A stretch of 5,588 bases of DNA from an uncultured Opitutaceae bacterium (GTDB taxonomy: Bacteria; Verrucomicrobiota; Verrucomicrobiae; Opitutales; Opitutaceae): contig CAMLSH010000281.1 of NCBI GenBank assembly GCA_946482625.1, forward strand, positions 1 to 5,588, written 5' to 3'. The position numbers and the translations under genes are program-made. The notes beneath the pieces are model-generated. The model did not search any database, had not been told where the DNA came from, and saw nothing but the letters and a program-made list of their open reading frames with translations. Within the stretch, counting starts at the first letter, position 1. The number at the start of each line of letters is the position of its first letter. Shown in pieces: positions 1 to 4,404 of the stretch.

Positions 1-260
1 GCGCGGATGCGCTGGCCGGCCTGCGCGAGCTTCGCGTCGCCGAGCGAGACCGTAAAATCCATCACCATCGCCGGCATGTACCCTTTGATCTCCTCGTGCT
101 TCACGCGGAGCTGCTGATTCTCCATATCAACCGACAACACTTCGCCCGTCAGGGGATAACGTTTCTCGACCGGCCCGGCGGGCGCGGCATCGCGTTTCGA
201 ACACGCGGCCAGCGTCAGCGCGAGCGCCGCGAGCAAAGGCCAGAGACGGGAAAATGGCAT
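1..260 (-). CDS. Copper-binding lipoprotein, CusF-like domain; probable N-terminus of a SCO1/SenC family chaperone (partial)
   Basis: Read on the minus strand from the ATG at 260, this gives 86 residues and then runs off the left edge with no stop. Residues 1-20 form a lipoprotein signal peptide: hydrophobic LWPLLAALALTLAAC with lipobox LAAC, so Cys20 is the predicted lipidated residue. From about residue 36 the sequence (YPLTGEVLSVD, then HEEIKGYMPAMVMDF) matches CusF-type copper-binding domains. His55, Met62, Met65 and Met67 sit where CusF has its His, Trp and two Met ligands, with Met replacing the Trp. In many SCO1/SenC proteins such a segment precedes the thioredoxin-like domain that loads copper into the CuA site. 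That domain would lie outside the window, so the SCO assignment is an inference from this architecture and the adjacent oxidase genes. It could instead be a stand-alone CusF-like protein. It probably faces the periplasm. Only a weak GGTAGG precedes the start. Confidence 0.8.
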   Translation of the reverse strand, partial: MPFSRLWPLLAALALTLAACSKRDAAPAGPVEKRYPLTGEVLSVDMENQQLRVKHEEIKGYMPAMVMDFTVSLGDAKLAQAGQRIR

Positions 261-346
261 GCGCCTACCGATTTCCCCGGGGAAAGATTTGTCAAAGGCT
301 TTGCGCCCGGTAGGGTCCGCGCTTCTTTTTTTCTGAAGCAACCGTT
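261..346. promoter_or_regulatory. Divergent promoter region between the copper lipoprotein and ctaA
   Basis: These 86 bp separate two divergent starts and must hold both promoters unless one lies inside a gene. A plus-strand candidate is TTGTCA at 289-294, a 16-bp spacer, then TAGGGT at 311-316, pointing at ctaA. On the minus strand, 295-290 reads TTGACA, a perfect -35 match pointing at the lipoprotein gene, but no good -10 follows at the usual distance. The two -35 candidates overlap because TTTG(T)CAAA at 288-296 is itself symmetric. A perfect 14-bp palindrome, TTTCCCCGGGGAAA, lies at 272-285. It would fall in the minus-strand promoter spacer and just upstream of the plus-strand -35. Assignment is by eye. 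Confidence 0.4.
272..285. repeat. Perfect 14-bp palindrome, candidate operator
   Basis: TTTCCCCGGGGAAA is identical on both strands, with no spacer and no mismatch. It sits 12 bp upstream of the lipoprotein start and 62 bp upstream of ctaA. The position suits a dimeric regulator acting on both divergent units. I do not recognise it as a known regulator's site. Confidence 0.4.
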
Positions 347-1381
347 ATGTCCACCGCGTCCCTCGACCACCGCACCACCGCCTACCGTCCCGGCCTCGCC
401 CGGTTCGCTGCGCTCGGCAGCGTGTGGGTTTTCCTGCTGGTGACGCTCGGCGCGCTCACGACCACGATCGGCGCCGGCATGGCCTTCCCCGACTGGCCGC
501 TCTCCAACGGCTCGGTAAACCCCGAGGGCTGGCTCAACGATCTCATGATGTTCGCCGAGCATTCGCACCGGCTCACCGGCATGATCATGGGCTTCATCAC
601 CATCGCGCTCGCGATCTGGGTCAGCCGGACCGACGCGCGTCCTTGGGTGCGCCGCCTCGCGTGGTGGGCACTTGCCATCGTGATCATCCAGGGCGTCCTC
701 GGCGGCAAACGCGTGCTGCTCGATTCCATCGCGGTCCCCGGTTTCGAAATGACGCTCGGGCAAATGCTCCGCATCCCGCACGGCGTCCTCGCGCATCTCT
801 ACGTCTGCATCCTCTTCGCCATAGCCGCCGCACTTTCCCGTCGCTGGATCGAATCCCGTCCGCAAGTTGAGCCCACCGAACCGCGCCTCCGCCAGTTCGC
901 GCGCCTCGCGACCACGCTCGTGATCGTGCAACTCGTGATCGCCGCGTCCATGCGCCACAACTACGCCGGCATGGCCATCCCGACTTTCCCGCATTCGACG
1001 ACCGACGGACACTGGCTGCCCGCGCACTGGGATTATCGTGTGTCGCTCGCCTTCGCGCACCGCGTCATGGCTGTGGTCCTCACCGGCGTGCTCGGCTGGC
1101 TGGTCGCCGCCGTCTGGCGCGATCGGGCGTCCAGCAGCGGCCTAAAAGGTCTTTCCGTCGTCGTCATCACCTTGCTAGCCGTCCAGATCGTTCTCGGCGC
1201 CTCCGTCATCTGGACAGGGCGCAACCCTAACTACACCACGGCGCACGTGACCGTCGGCGCGTGCGTCCTCGCGACGACTTTCCTGCTCACGTGGTGGCTG
1301 CACCGCGGCATCATCGAAGGCGAAGTCGAAACCCGTTTTGGCGAGCCGACCCGCGCGTCGGCTCACGCGTTGCGTTCATGA
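347..1381 (+). CDS. ctaA: Heme A synthase, COX15/CtaA family
   Basis: This 344-residue integral membrane protein matches the COX15/CtaA family in length and motifs. The family converts heme O to heme A by oxidising the C8 methyl group in the cytoplasmic membrane. About eight hydrophobic helices are visible (near 22-44, 74-92, 104-122, 146-164, 186-202, 234-256, 267-289 and 297-317), in the family's two four-helix halves. The first half carries GAGMAFPDWPLSNG (42-55), E71 and H74 in EHSHR, and H150. The second half carries H238 in FAHR and H300 in TAHV. These fit the conserved Glu and the four heme-ligand histidines of the family. The ATG at 347 follows only a weak GAAG at 335-338. It is the first gene after the divergent promoter. 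Its stop overlaps the ctaB start (ATGA), so the two heme-modifying steps are likely translated together. Confidence 0.95.
   Translation: MSTASLDHRTTAYRPGLARFAALGSVWVFLLVTLGALTTTIGAGMAFPDWPLSNGSVNPEGWLNDLMMFAEHSHRLTGMIMGFITIALAIWVSRTDARPWVRRLAWWALAIVIIQGVLGGKRVLLDSIAVPGFEMTLGQMLRIPHGVLAHLYVCILFAIAAALSRRWIESRPQVEPTEPRLRQFARLATTLVIVQLVIAASMRHNYAGMAIPTFPHSTTDGHWLPAHWDYRVSLAFAHRVMAVVLTGVLGWLVAAVWRDRASSSGLKGLSVVVITLLAVQIVLGASVIWTGRNPNYTTAHVTVGACVLATTFLLTWWLHRGIIEGEVETRFGEPTRASAHALRS
1343..1364 (+). other. Hairpin just upstream of the ctaB start
   Basis: GAGCCGAC at 1343-1350 and GTCGGCTC at 1357-1364 are exact reverse complements around a 6-nt loop (CCGCGC). This 8-bp GC-rich stem lies inside the last codons of ctaA and ends 13 nt before the ctaB ATG, where a ribosome-binding site would be expected; none is visible. 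A ribosome finishing ctaA would melt it, which fits translational coupling. It has no U tract, so a terminator is unlikely. Chance formation in GC-rich coding sequence is possible. Confidence 0.3.
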
Positions 1382-2292
1382 GTCAGGAAGCTTCCACACC
1401 GGCCGTGACCACGCCCGAAATCAACGCGGAGAAAGCCCGCTTCCACGACTACCTGGAGCTCACCAAGCCCCGGTTGAGCATGCTGTCGGTGATCACAACG
1501 ATGGTCGGCTACTTCGCGACCGTTCCGCCGTGGGAAGGCGCCGTATTCGCATACTTGTTACTGGGCACCTCTCTCTGCGCCGGCGGAGTCGCCGCGCTCA
1601 ATCAATGGATGGAGAGCGATACCGATGCTCTCATGAAACGCACCGCCGACCGGCCGATCCCGTCGGGCAAAGTCACCACCGGCTCAGCCTTCATTCTCGG
1701 CTGGGGCATGGGCGCGGCCGGGCTCGCGGTGCTGTTCATCAAGGTCGAGAGCTTCTCCGCGTTTTTCGCGCTCGCGACGATCGTGAGCTATCTCGCGTTC
1801 TACACGCCCGCGAAACGCTGGTCGCGCTGGTCCACCGAGATCGGCGCCGTCGCCGGCGCGTTTCCCCCGCTCATCGGCTGGGCCGCGTCGAGCACGCGCG
1901 ACAACGCCCTCGGTTGGGTGCTCTTCGGCATTTTGTTCTTCTGGCAGATCCCGCACTTCATGGCCATCGCGTGGATTTATCGCGACGAGTACGCCACGGT
2001 GCATTTCCCGATGCTGCCCGTGCGCGATGCCTCCGGCAAAAAAGTCGCCGCGTGGTCCTTGGTGAACACCTTCGCGCTCGTCGCAGTCACGGCCGCGCCG
2101 AGTTTTCTCGGCCTCACGAGCCACTACTACCTGGCCGTCACCCTCGTGCTTGGCGCGTGGTTCGTGTCACGGGCAATCGCGTTCGTGCGCACCGGTGACC
2201 GCGAGAAACCCGCCCGCCGGCTCTTCTACGCCTCCATCATCTGGCTGCCGCTGCAACTCGCCGCACTTGTAACCGATCGCTGGATATTCTGA
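1378..2292 (+). CDS. ctaB: Protoheme IX farnesyltransferase (heme O synthase), CtaB/CyoE
   Basis: This is a 304-residue polyprenyltransferase of the UbiA superfamily that adds a farnesyl group to protoheme to make heme O, the substrate of the upstream ctaA product. It shows LTKPRL (28-33) and the first Asp-rich motif around N75, D81 and D83 followed by MKRTADRPIPSG (86-97). The second conserved block is YTPAKRW (142-148) followed by AGAFPPLIGW (159-168). WQIPHFMAIAWIYRDEYA (189-206) and PMLPV complete the family pattern. Several transmembrane helices are evident. I chose the ATG at 1378 because it overlaps the ctaA stop by 4 bp and gives a normal family N-terminus. The frame stays open upstream to 1261, but those extra 39 residues are Arg/His-rich and overlap ctaA. 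No Shine-Dalgarno is visible, and an upstream hairpin occupies its place. Confidence 0.96.
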   Translation: MSQEASTPAVTTPEINAEKARFHDYLELTKPRLSMLSVITTMVGYFATVPPWEGAVFAYLLLGTSLCAGGVAALNQWMESDTDALMKRTADRPIPSGKVTTGSAFILGWGMGAAGLAVLFIKVESFSAFFALATIVSYLAFYTPAKRWSRWSTEIGAVAGAFPPLIGWAASSTRDNALGWVLFGILFFWQIPHFMAIAWIYRDEYATVHFPMLPVRDASGKKVAAWSLVNTFALVAVTAAPSFLGLTSHYYLAVTLVLGAWFVSRAIAFVRTGDREKPARRLFYASIIWLPLQLAALVTDRWIF

Positions 2293-2380
2293 GCGCCGTT
2301 CGTCCACGACCACGCTTCACGATCAATCGCCGACGCGCCGCTTCGGCACTGAAGCTGCATCCGTTTCCCTCGTTTCCCGC
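2293..2380 (+). other. 88-bp spacer with a tandem CGTTTCCC repeat before the DUF420 start
   Basis: No convincing promoter or terminator is visible. Immediately before the next start, CGTTTCCC occurs twice with a 9-bp period (2362-2369 and 2371-2378), so 17 of the last 20 bases before the ATG are pyrimidines. There is no purine-rich ribosome-binding site. Co-transcription of ctaB with the next gene is likely from spacing and strand. Confidence 0.4.
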
Positions 2381-2839
2381 ATGACCCTCCAGGACATTCC
2401 CGCCATCAACGCCGCGCTCAACGGGCTCGCCACGCTTTTCCTCACCGCGGGCCTCTTCTTCATCCTGCGGAAAAACATCCCCGCGCATCGCGCCTGCATG
2501 CTGTCCGCCGGTTTCGTCTCGGCGGTGTTCCTCGTGGGGTACGTGACGCACAAAGTTCTCAAAGGCATGGCCGCCGGCCCCGGCGAGGCGCTGCACACCG
2601 AGTTCGGCGGCGAAGGGGCGATCAAAACCATCTACCGCACGATGCTTCTGACGCATATCTTGCTGGCCATCGCCATCGCCTACCTCGTCCCGCGCACATT
2701 TCTTTTTGCACTGAAAGGCCAGTTTGACCGGCACCGCGCGTGGGCCCGCTGGACGTTTCCGATCTGGTACTACGTCTCTGTGACCGGCGTGCTCGTTTAT
2801 TTTTTTCTCTACCAGTGGTGGCCCGCCGCCCGCGCCTGA
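2381..2839 (+). CDS. DUF420 family membrane protein, probable cytochrome oxidase assembly factor
   Basis: This 152-residue protein matches the DUF420 (YozB-like) family in length and pattern: INAALNGLATLFLTAGLFFILR, then AHRACMLSA, VGYVTHK, a short glycine-rich loop, MLLTHILLAI, and GQFDRHRAWARWTFPIWYYVSVTGVLVYFFLY. Four transmembrane helices are visible near 10-29, 39-57, 88-106 and 124-145. Histidines at 36, 57, 92 and 118 fall in conserved positions and could bind a metal or heme, which is inference. As I recall, a Staphylococcus DUF420 protein (CtaM) is needed for aa3 oxidase activity. Its place between ctaB and coxB fits a maturation role, though the biochemical function remains undefined. 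The ATG at 2381 gives a full family N-terminus but has no Shine-Dalgarno sequence, only a pyrimidine tract ahead of it. Confidence 0.88.
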   Translation: MTLQDIPAINAALNGLATLFLTAGLFFILRKNIPAHRACMLSAGFVSAVFLVGYVTHKVLKGMAAGPGEALHTEFGGEGAIKTIYRTMLLTHILLAIAIAYLVPRTFLFALKGQFDRHRAWARWTFPIWYYVSVTGVLVYFFLYQWWPAARA

Positions 2840-2996
2840 CAGAGGGAATAACAAGAAATGCGCAACCATCTGATTCGCCGCATTAGAACAGCTGTCGCCC
2901 AGAGGCGTTTTAGGACTTGAAATAGATGCTCCACTGAAAACGCTGGCCCGCACCTGTGCGCCGTTGACGGCGCGTTTATCGCTTTAGCTGACACAC
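2840..2996 (+). promoter_or_regulatory. AT-richer structured leader or promoter region of coxB
   Basis: This is the longest spacer in the window. By hand count it is 53% G+C (46% over 2841-2940), visibly below the flanking genes. It contains three inverted repeats: GCGTTTT/AAAACGC (2905-2911 with 2937-2943), CGCAC/GTGCG (2949-2953 with 2956-2960) and GCGCCGT/ACGGCGC (2958-2964 with 2967-2973). The last two share 2958-2960, so they cannot fully form together. A -35-like TTGACG lies at 2964-2969 inside the third repeat. The only -10-like candidate is the poor TAGCTG at 2985-2990. A 20-codon frame (2858-2920) is also present. A second promoter feeding coxBA is plausible but not shown. Confidence 0.35.
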
Positions 2997-4274
2997 ATGA
3001 TCGCCTCGCCCTCTTTGCGCACCTTCGCCCGCCGCGGTTTTACGTCCCTTGTCGTCGCCTGTCTCCCGCTCATCACCGGCGGCTGGATCTACGGCCCCCA
3101 ATCGACGTTCGATACCAAGGGCCCCGTCGCCAAGGCGCAACTCGACGTCTTCTATATGACCCTGTGGGTCACCGGCATCATCTTCGTCCTCGTCGCCGGC
3201 GTACTGACTTACGCGACGCTCAAATTCAAAGCCCGCGGCGAAGCCGACGAACACGCGCCCGTCCCGCCCCAAGGCCATGGCAACCCGCTCATCGAGCTCG
3301 GCCTCATCGCCGCCTCCGTCATCGCGCTCGTCTTCATCGCCATCCCCACTCTGCACAACATCTGGTACACCTACGATGTTCCGGAAGAGGAAAAAGCCAC
3401 GGCCTACGAGGTGAACGCCATCGGCTACCAATGGTGGTTTAAATTTGAATACCCGAAGGAGCAGGTCGCTGCCGACACCCCGCTTGTCCTTGCCAACGAG
3501 CTCGTCATCCCTGCCGGCCGCGCCGTCCGCGTGAACCTCCGCACCTTCGACGTCATCCACAGCTTCTGGGTCCCAAAGCTCGCCGGCAAAGTGGACATGA
3601 TGCCCAACCGCGCCAACCACCTCTGGCTCAAAGCCGACGAACCCGGCTACTTCTGGGGCCAGTGCGCCGAGTACTGCGGCGAGTCCCACGCCGTCATGCG
3701 CTTCCGCGTCGTTGCGCTCAATGAGGCCGACTTCGCCGCCTGGCTCGAAAACCAGAAACAGGGCGCCAAAGCCGTCACCGCGCCTGAAGCAAAACCCATT
3801 TTCGCCAGCTACACGCCCGCCCCGAAAGAGCGTAATCTCCCCGGCTGGTCCGAGGAGTTCGACCGCGATCCCCTCGCCTCCTGGCGCAAACAACAGCAGC
3901 CCGATGCCGCTTCCGAAGACGTTGCCCTCATCGATCAAGGCCGCGCGCTCTTCAAGGCCAAGACCTGCAACACCTGCCACACCATCCGCGGCGATCAGGA
4001 AGGCGGCGCGCCGTTCGCCCCCGATCTCACCCACGTCGGCTCGCGTACGACCATCGCCGGCGGTCTCCTCGAAAACTCTCCTGAGAATCTTCACCGCTGG
4101 CTCACCGACCCCAATGGCGTGAAACCCGGCAACAAGATGTACCGCGGCTTCACCGGCGGCATGAACGGCTACGTGCTCGTCAACCACGACACCAACACCA
4201 TCACCGGCGAGAACATCAAGATCTCCGACGACGAAGCCCGCGCCCTCGTCGCCTACCTCCACAGCCTCAAGTAA
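2997..4274 (+). CDS. coxB: Cytochrome c oxidase subunit II with C-terminal cytochrome c domain (caa3-type)
   Basis: This 425-residue subunit accepts electrons in its covalently attached cytochrome c and passes them through the dinuclear CuA centre to subunit I. The N-terminus (RRGF plus a hydrophobic stretch to about 28) looks like a signal peptide. VVAC at 19-22 is lipobox-like, but hydrophobicity continues past it. Transmembrane helices lie near 50-73 and 98-118. The aromatic YQWWFKFEYP (144-153) is the electron-entry region. CuA ligands are H188, C223, E225, C227, H231 and M234. A linker of about 55 residues leads to a class I cytochrome c with CNTCH (324-328) and probable axial Met381 in GNKM. 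About 28 residues follow that Met before the usual SDDEARALVAYLHSLK end, longer than the typical short link. No Shine-Dalgarno precedes the ATG. Stop TAA. Confidence 0.96.
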   Translation: MIASPSLRTFARRGFTSLVVACLPLITGGWIYGPQSTFDTKGPVAKAQLDVFYMTLWVTGIIFVLVAGVLTYATLKFKARGEADEHAPVPPQGHGNPLIELGLIAASVIALVFIAIPTLHNIWYTYDVPEEEKATAYEVNAIGYQWWFKFEYPKEQVAADTPLVLANELVIPAGRAVRVNLRTFDVIHSFWVPKLAGKVDMMPNRANHLWLKADEPGYFWGQCAEYCGESHAVMRFRVVALNEADFAAWLENQKQGAKAVTAPEAKPIFASYTPAPKERNLPGWSEEFDRDPLASWRKQQQPDAASEDVALIDQGRALFKAKTCNTCHTIRGDQEGGAPFAPDLTHVGSRTTIAGGLLENSPENLHRWLTDPNGVKPGNKMYRGFTGGMNGYVLVNHDTNTITGENIKISDDEARALVAYLHSLK

Positions 4275-4303
4275 CCGCCGCGCCAGCCCACCTCGCCCCG
4301 GCC

Positions 4304-4324
4304 TCTCGCCGTTAGCCCATCGCC
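4304..4324 (+). repeat. Degenerate heptamer repeat cluster 1
   Basis: Three heptamers in phase: TCTCGCC, GTTAGCC, CATCGCC. Each ends in GCC preceded by C or A. The next GCC comes 8 bp later, breaking phase. The cluster is aligned base for base with cluster 2 at an offset of 54 bp. Confidence 0.45.
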
Positions 4325-4357
4325 TTTCCGCCCTCTCGGCACACCGCCTCCGCTCCC

Positions 4358-4385
4358 TTTCGCCTCTAGCCCATCGCCCTTCGCC
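4358..4385 (+). repeat. Degenerate heptamer repeat cluster 2
   Basis: Four heptamers in phase: TTTCGCC, TCTAGCC, CATCGCC, CTTCGCC. It ends 19 bp before the coxA ATG. An exact 12-bp match (TAGCCCATCGCC) links it to cluster 1, and flanking bases are also similar, so local duplication is likely. Confidence 0.45.
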
Positions 4386-4404
4386 TCCCCGCCACTTTCC
4401 AAAC

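Larger units (their letters stand above)
4275..4404 (+). other. C-rich, G-poor spacer between coxB and coxA with degenerate heptamer repeats
   Basis: By hand count these 130 bases contain 72 C, 25 T, 21 G and 12 A, so C outnumbers G more than threefold on the transcribed strand. No protein, hairpin terminator or Shine-Dalgarno is visible. The 12-mer TAGCCCATCGCC occurs at 4313-4324 and again at 4367-4378. Both copies sit in runs where (C/A)GCC recurs every 7 bp: ends at 4303, 4310, 4317 and 4324, and at 4364, 4371, 4378 and 4385. The composition resembles a Rho-utilisation region, and the repeats resemble heptameric intergenic repeats; both readings are inference. Confidence 0.5.

Noticed and set aside
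321..339. GCTTC/GAAGC inverted repeat around a T7 run as a terminator
   Set aside because: The T run is in the loop, not after the stem, and the stem is only 5 bp, directly upstream of ctaA.
96..443. Plus-strand open frame (115 codons) spanning the left gene, the promoter and the start of ctaA
   Set aside because: It crosses the lipoprotein gene antisense and ctaA out of frame; its tail is Pro/Thr/Ser-rich shadow sequence.
215..1060. Minus-strand open frame (281 codons) opposite ctaA
   Set aside because: It is charged and low-complexity, overlaps both the divergent promoter and ctaA, and has no domain I recognise.
1261..1377. Upstream extension of ctaB to an earlier ATG at 1261
   Set aside because: It adds 39 Arg/His-rich residues unlike the family and overlaps ctaA by about 120 bp; the ATGA overlap at 1378 is the natural start.
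1338..2198. Plus-strand out-of-frame open frame (286 codons) inside ctaB
   Set aside because: It is Arg/His/Ala-rich, a frame-shifted reading of ctaB; the ctaB frame carries all the family motifs.
2237..2953. Minus-strand open frame (238 codons) opposite the DUF420 gene
   Set aside because: It is antisense to a well-matched DUF420 protein, of biased composition, and has no family signature.
2958..2980. GCGCCGT/ACGGCGC hairpin as an intrinsic terminator
   Set aside because: What follows is GTTTATCGCTTT rather than a U tract, and coxB begins 23 bp after the stem, so a leader or operator is the better reading.
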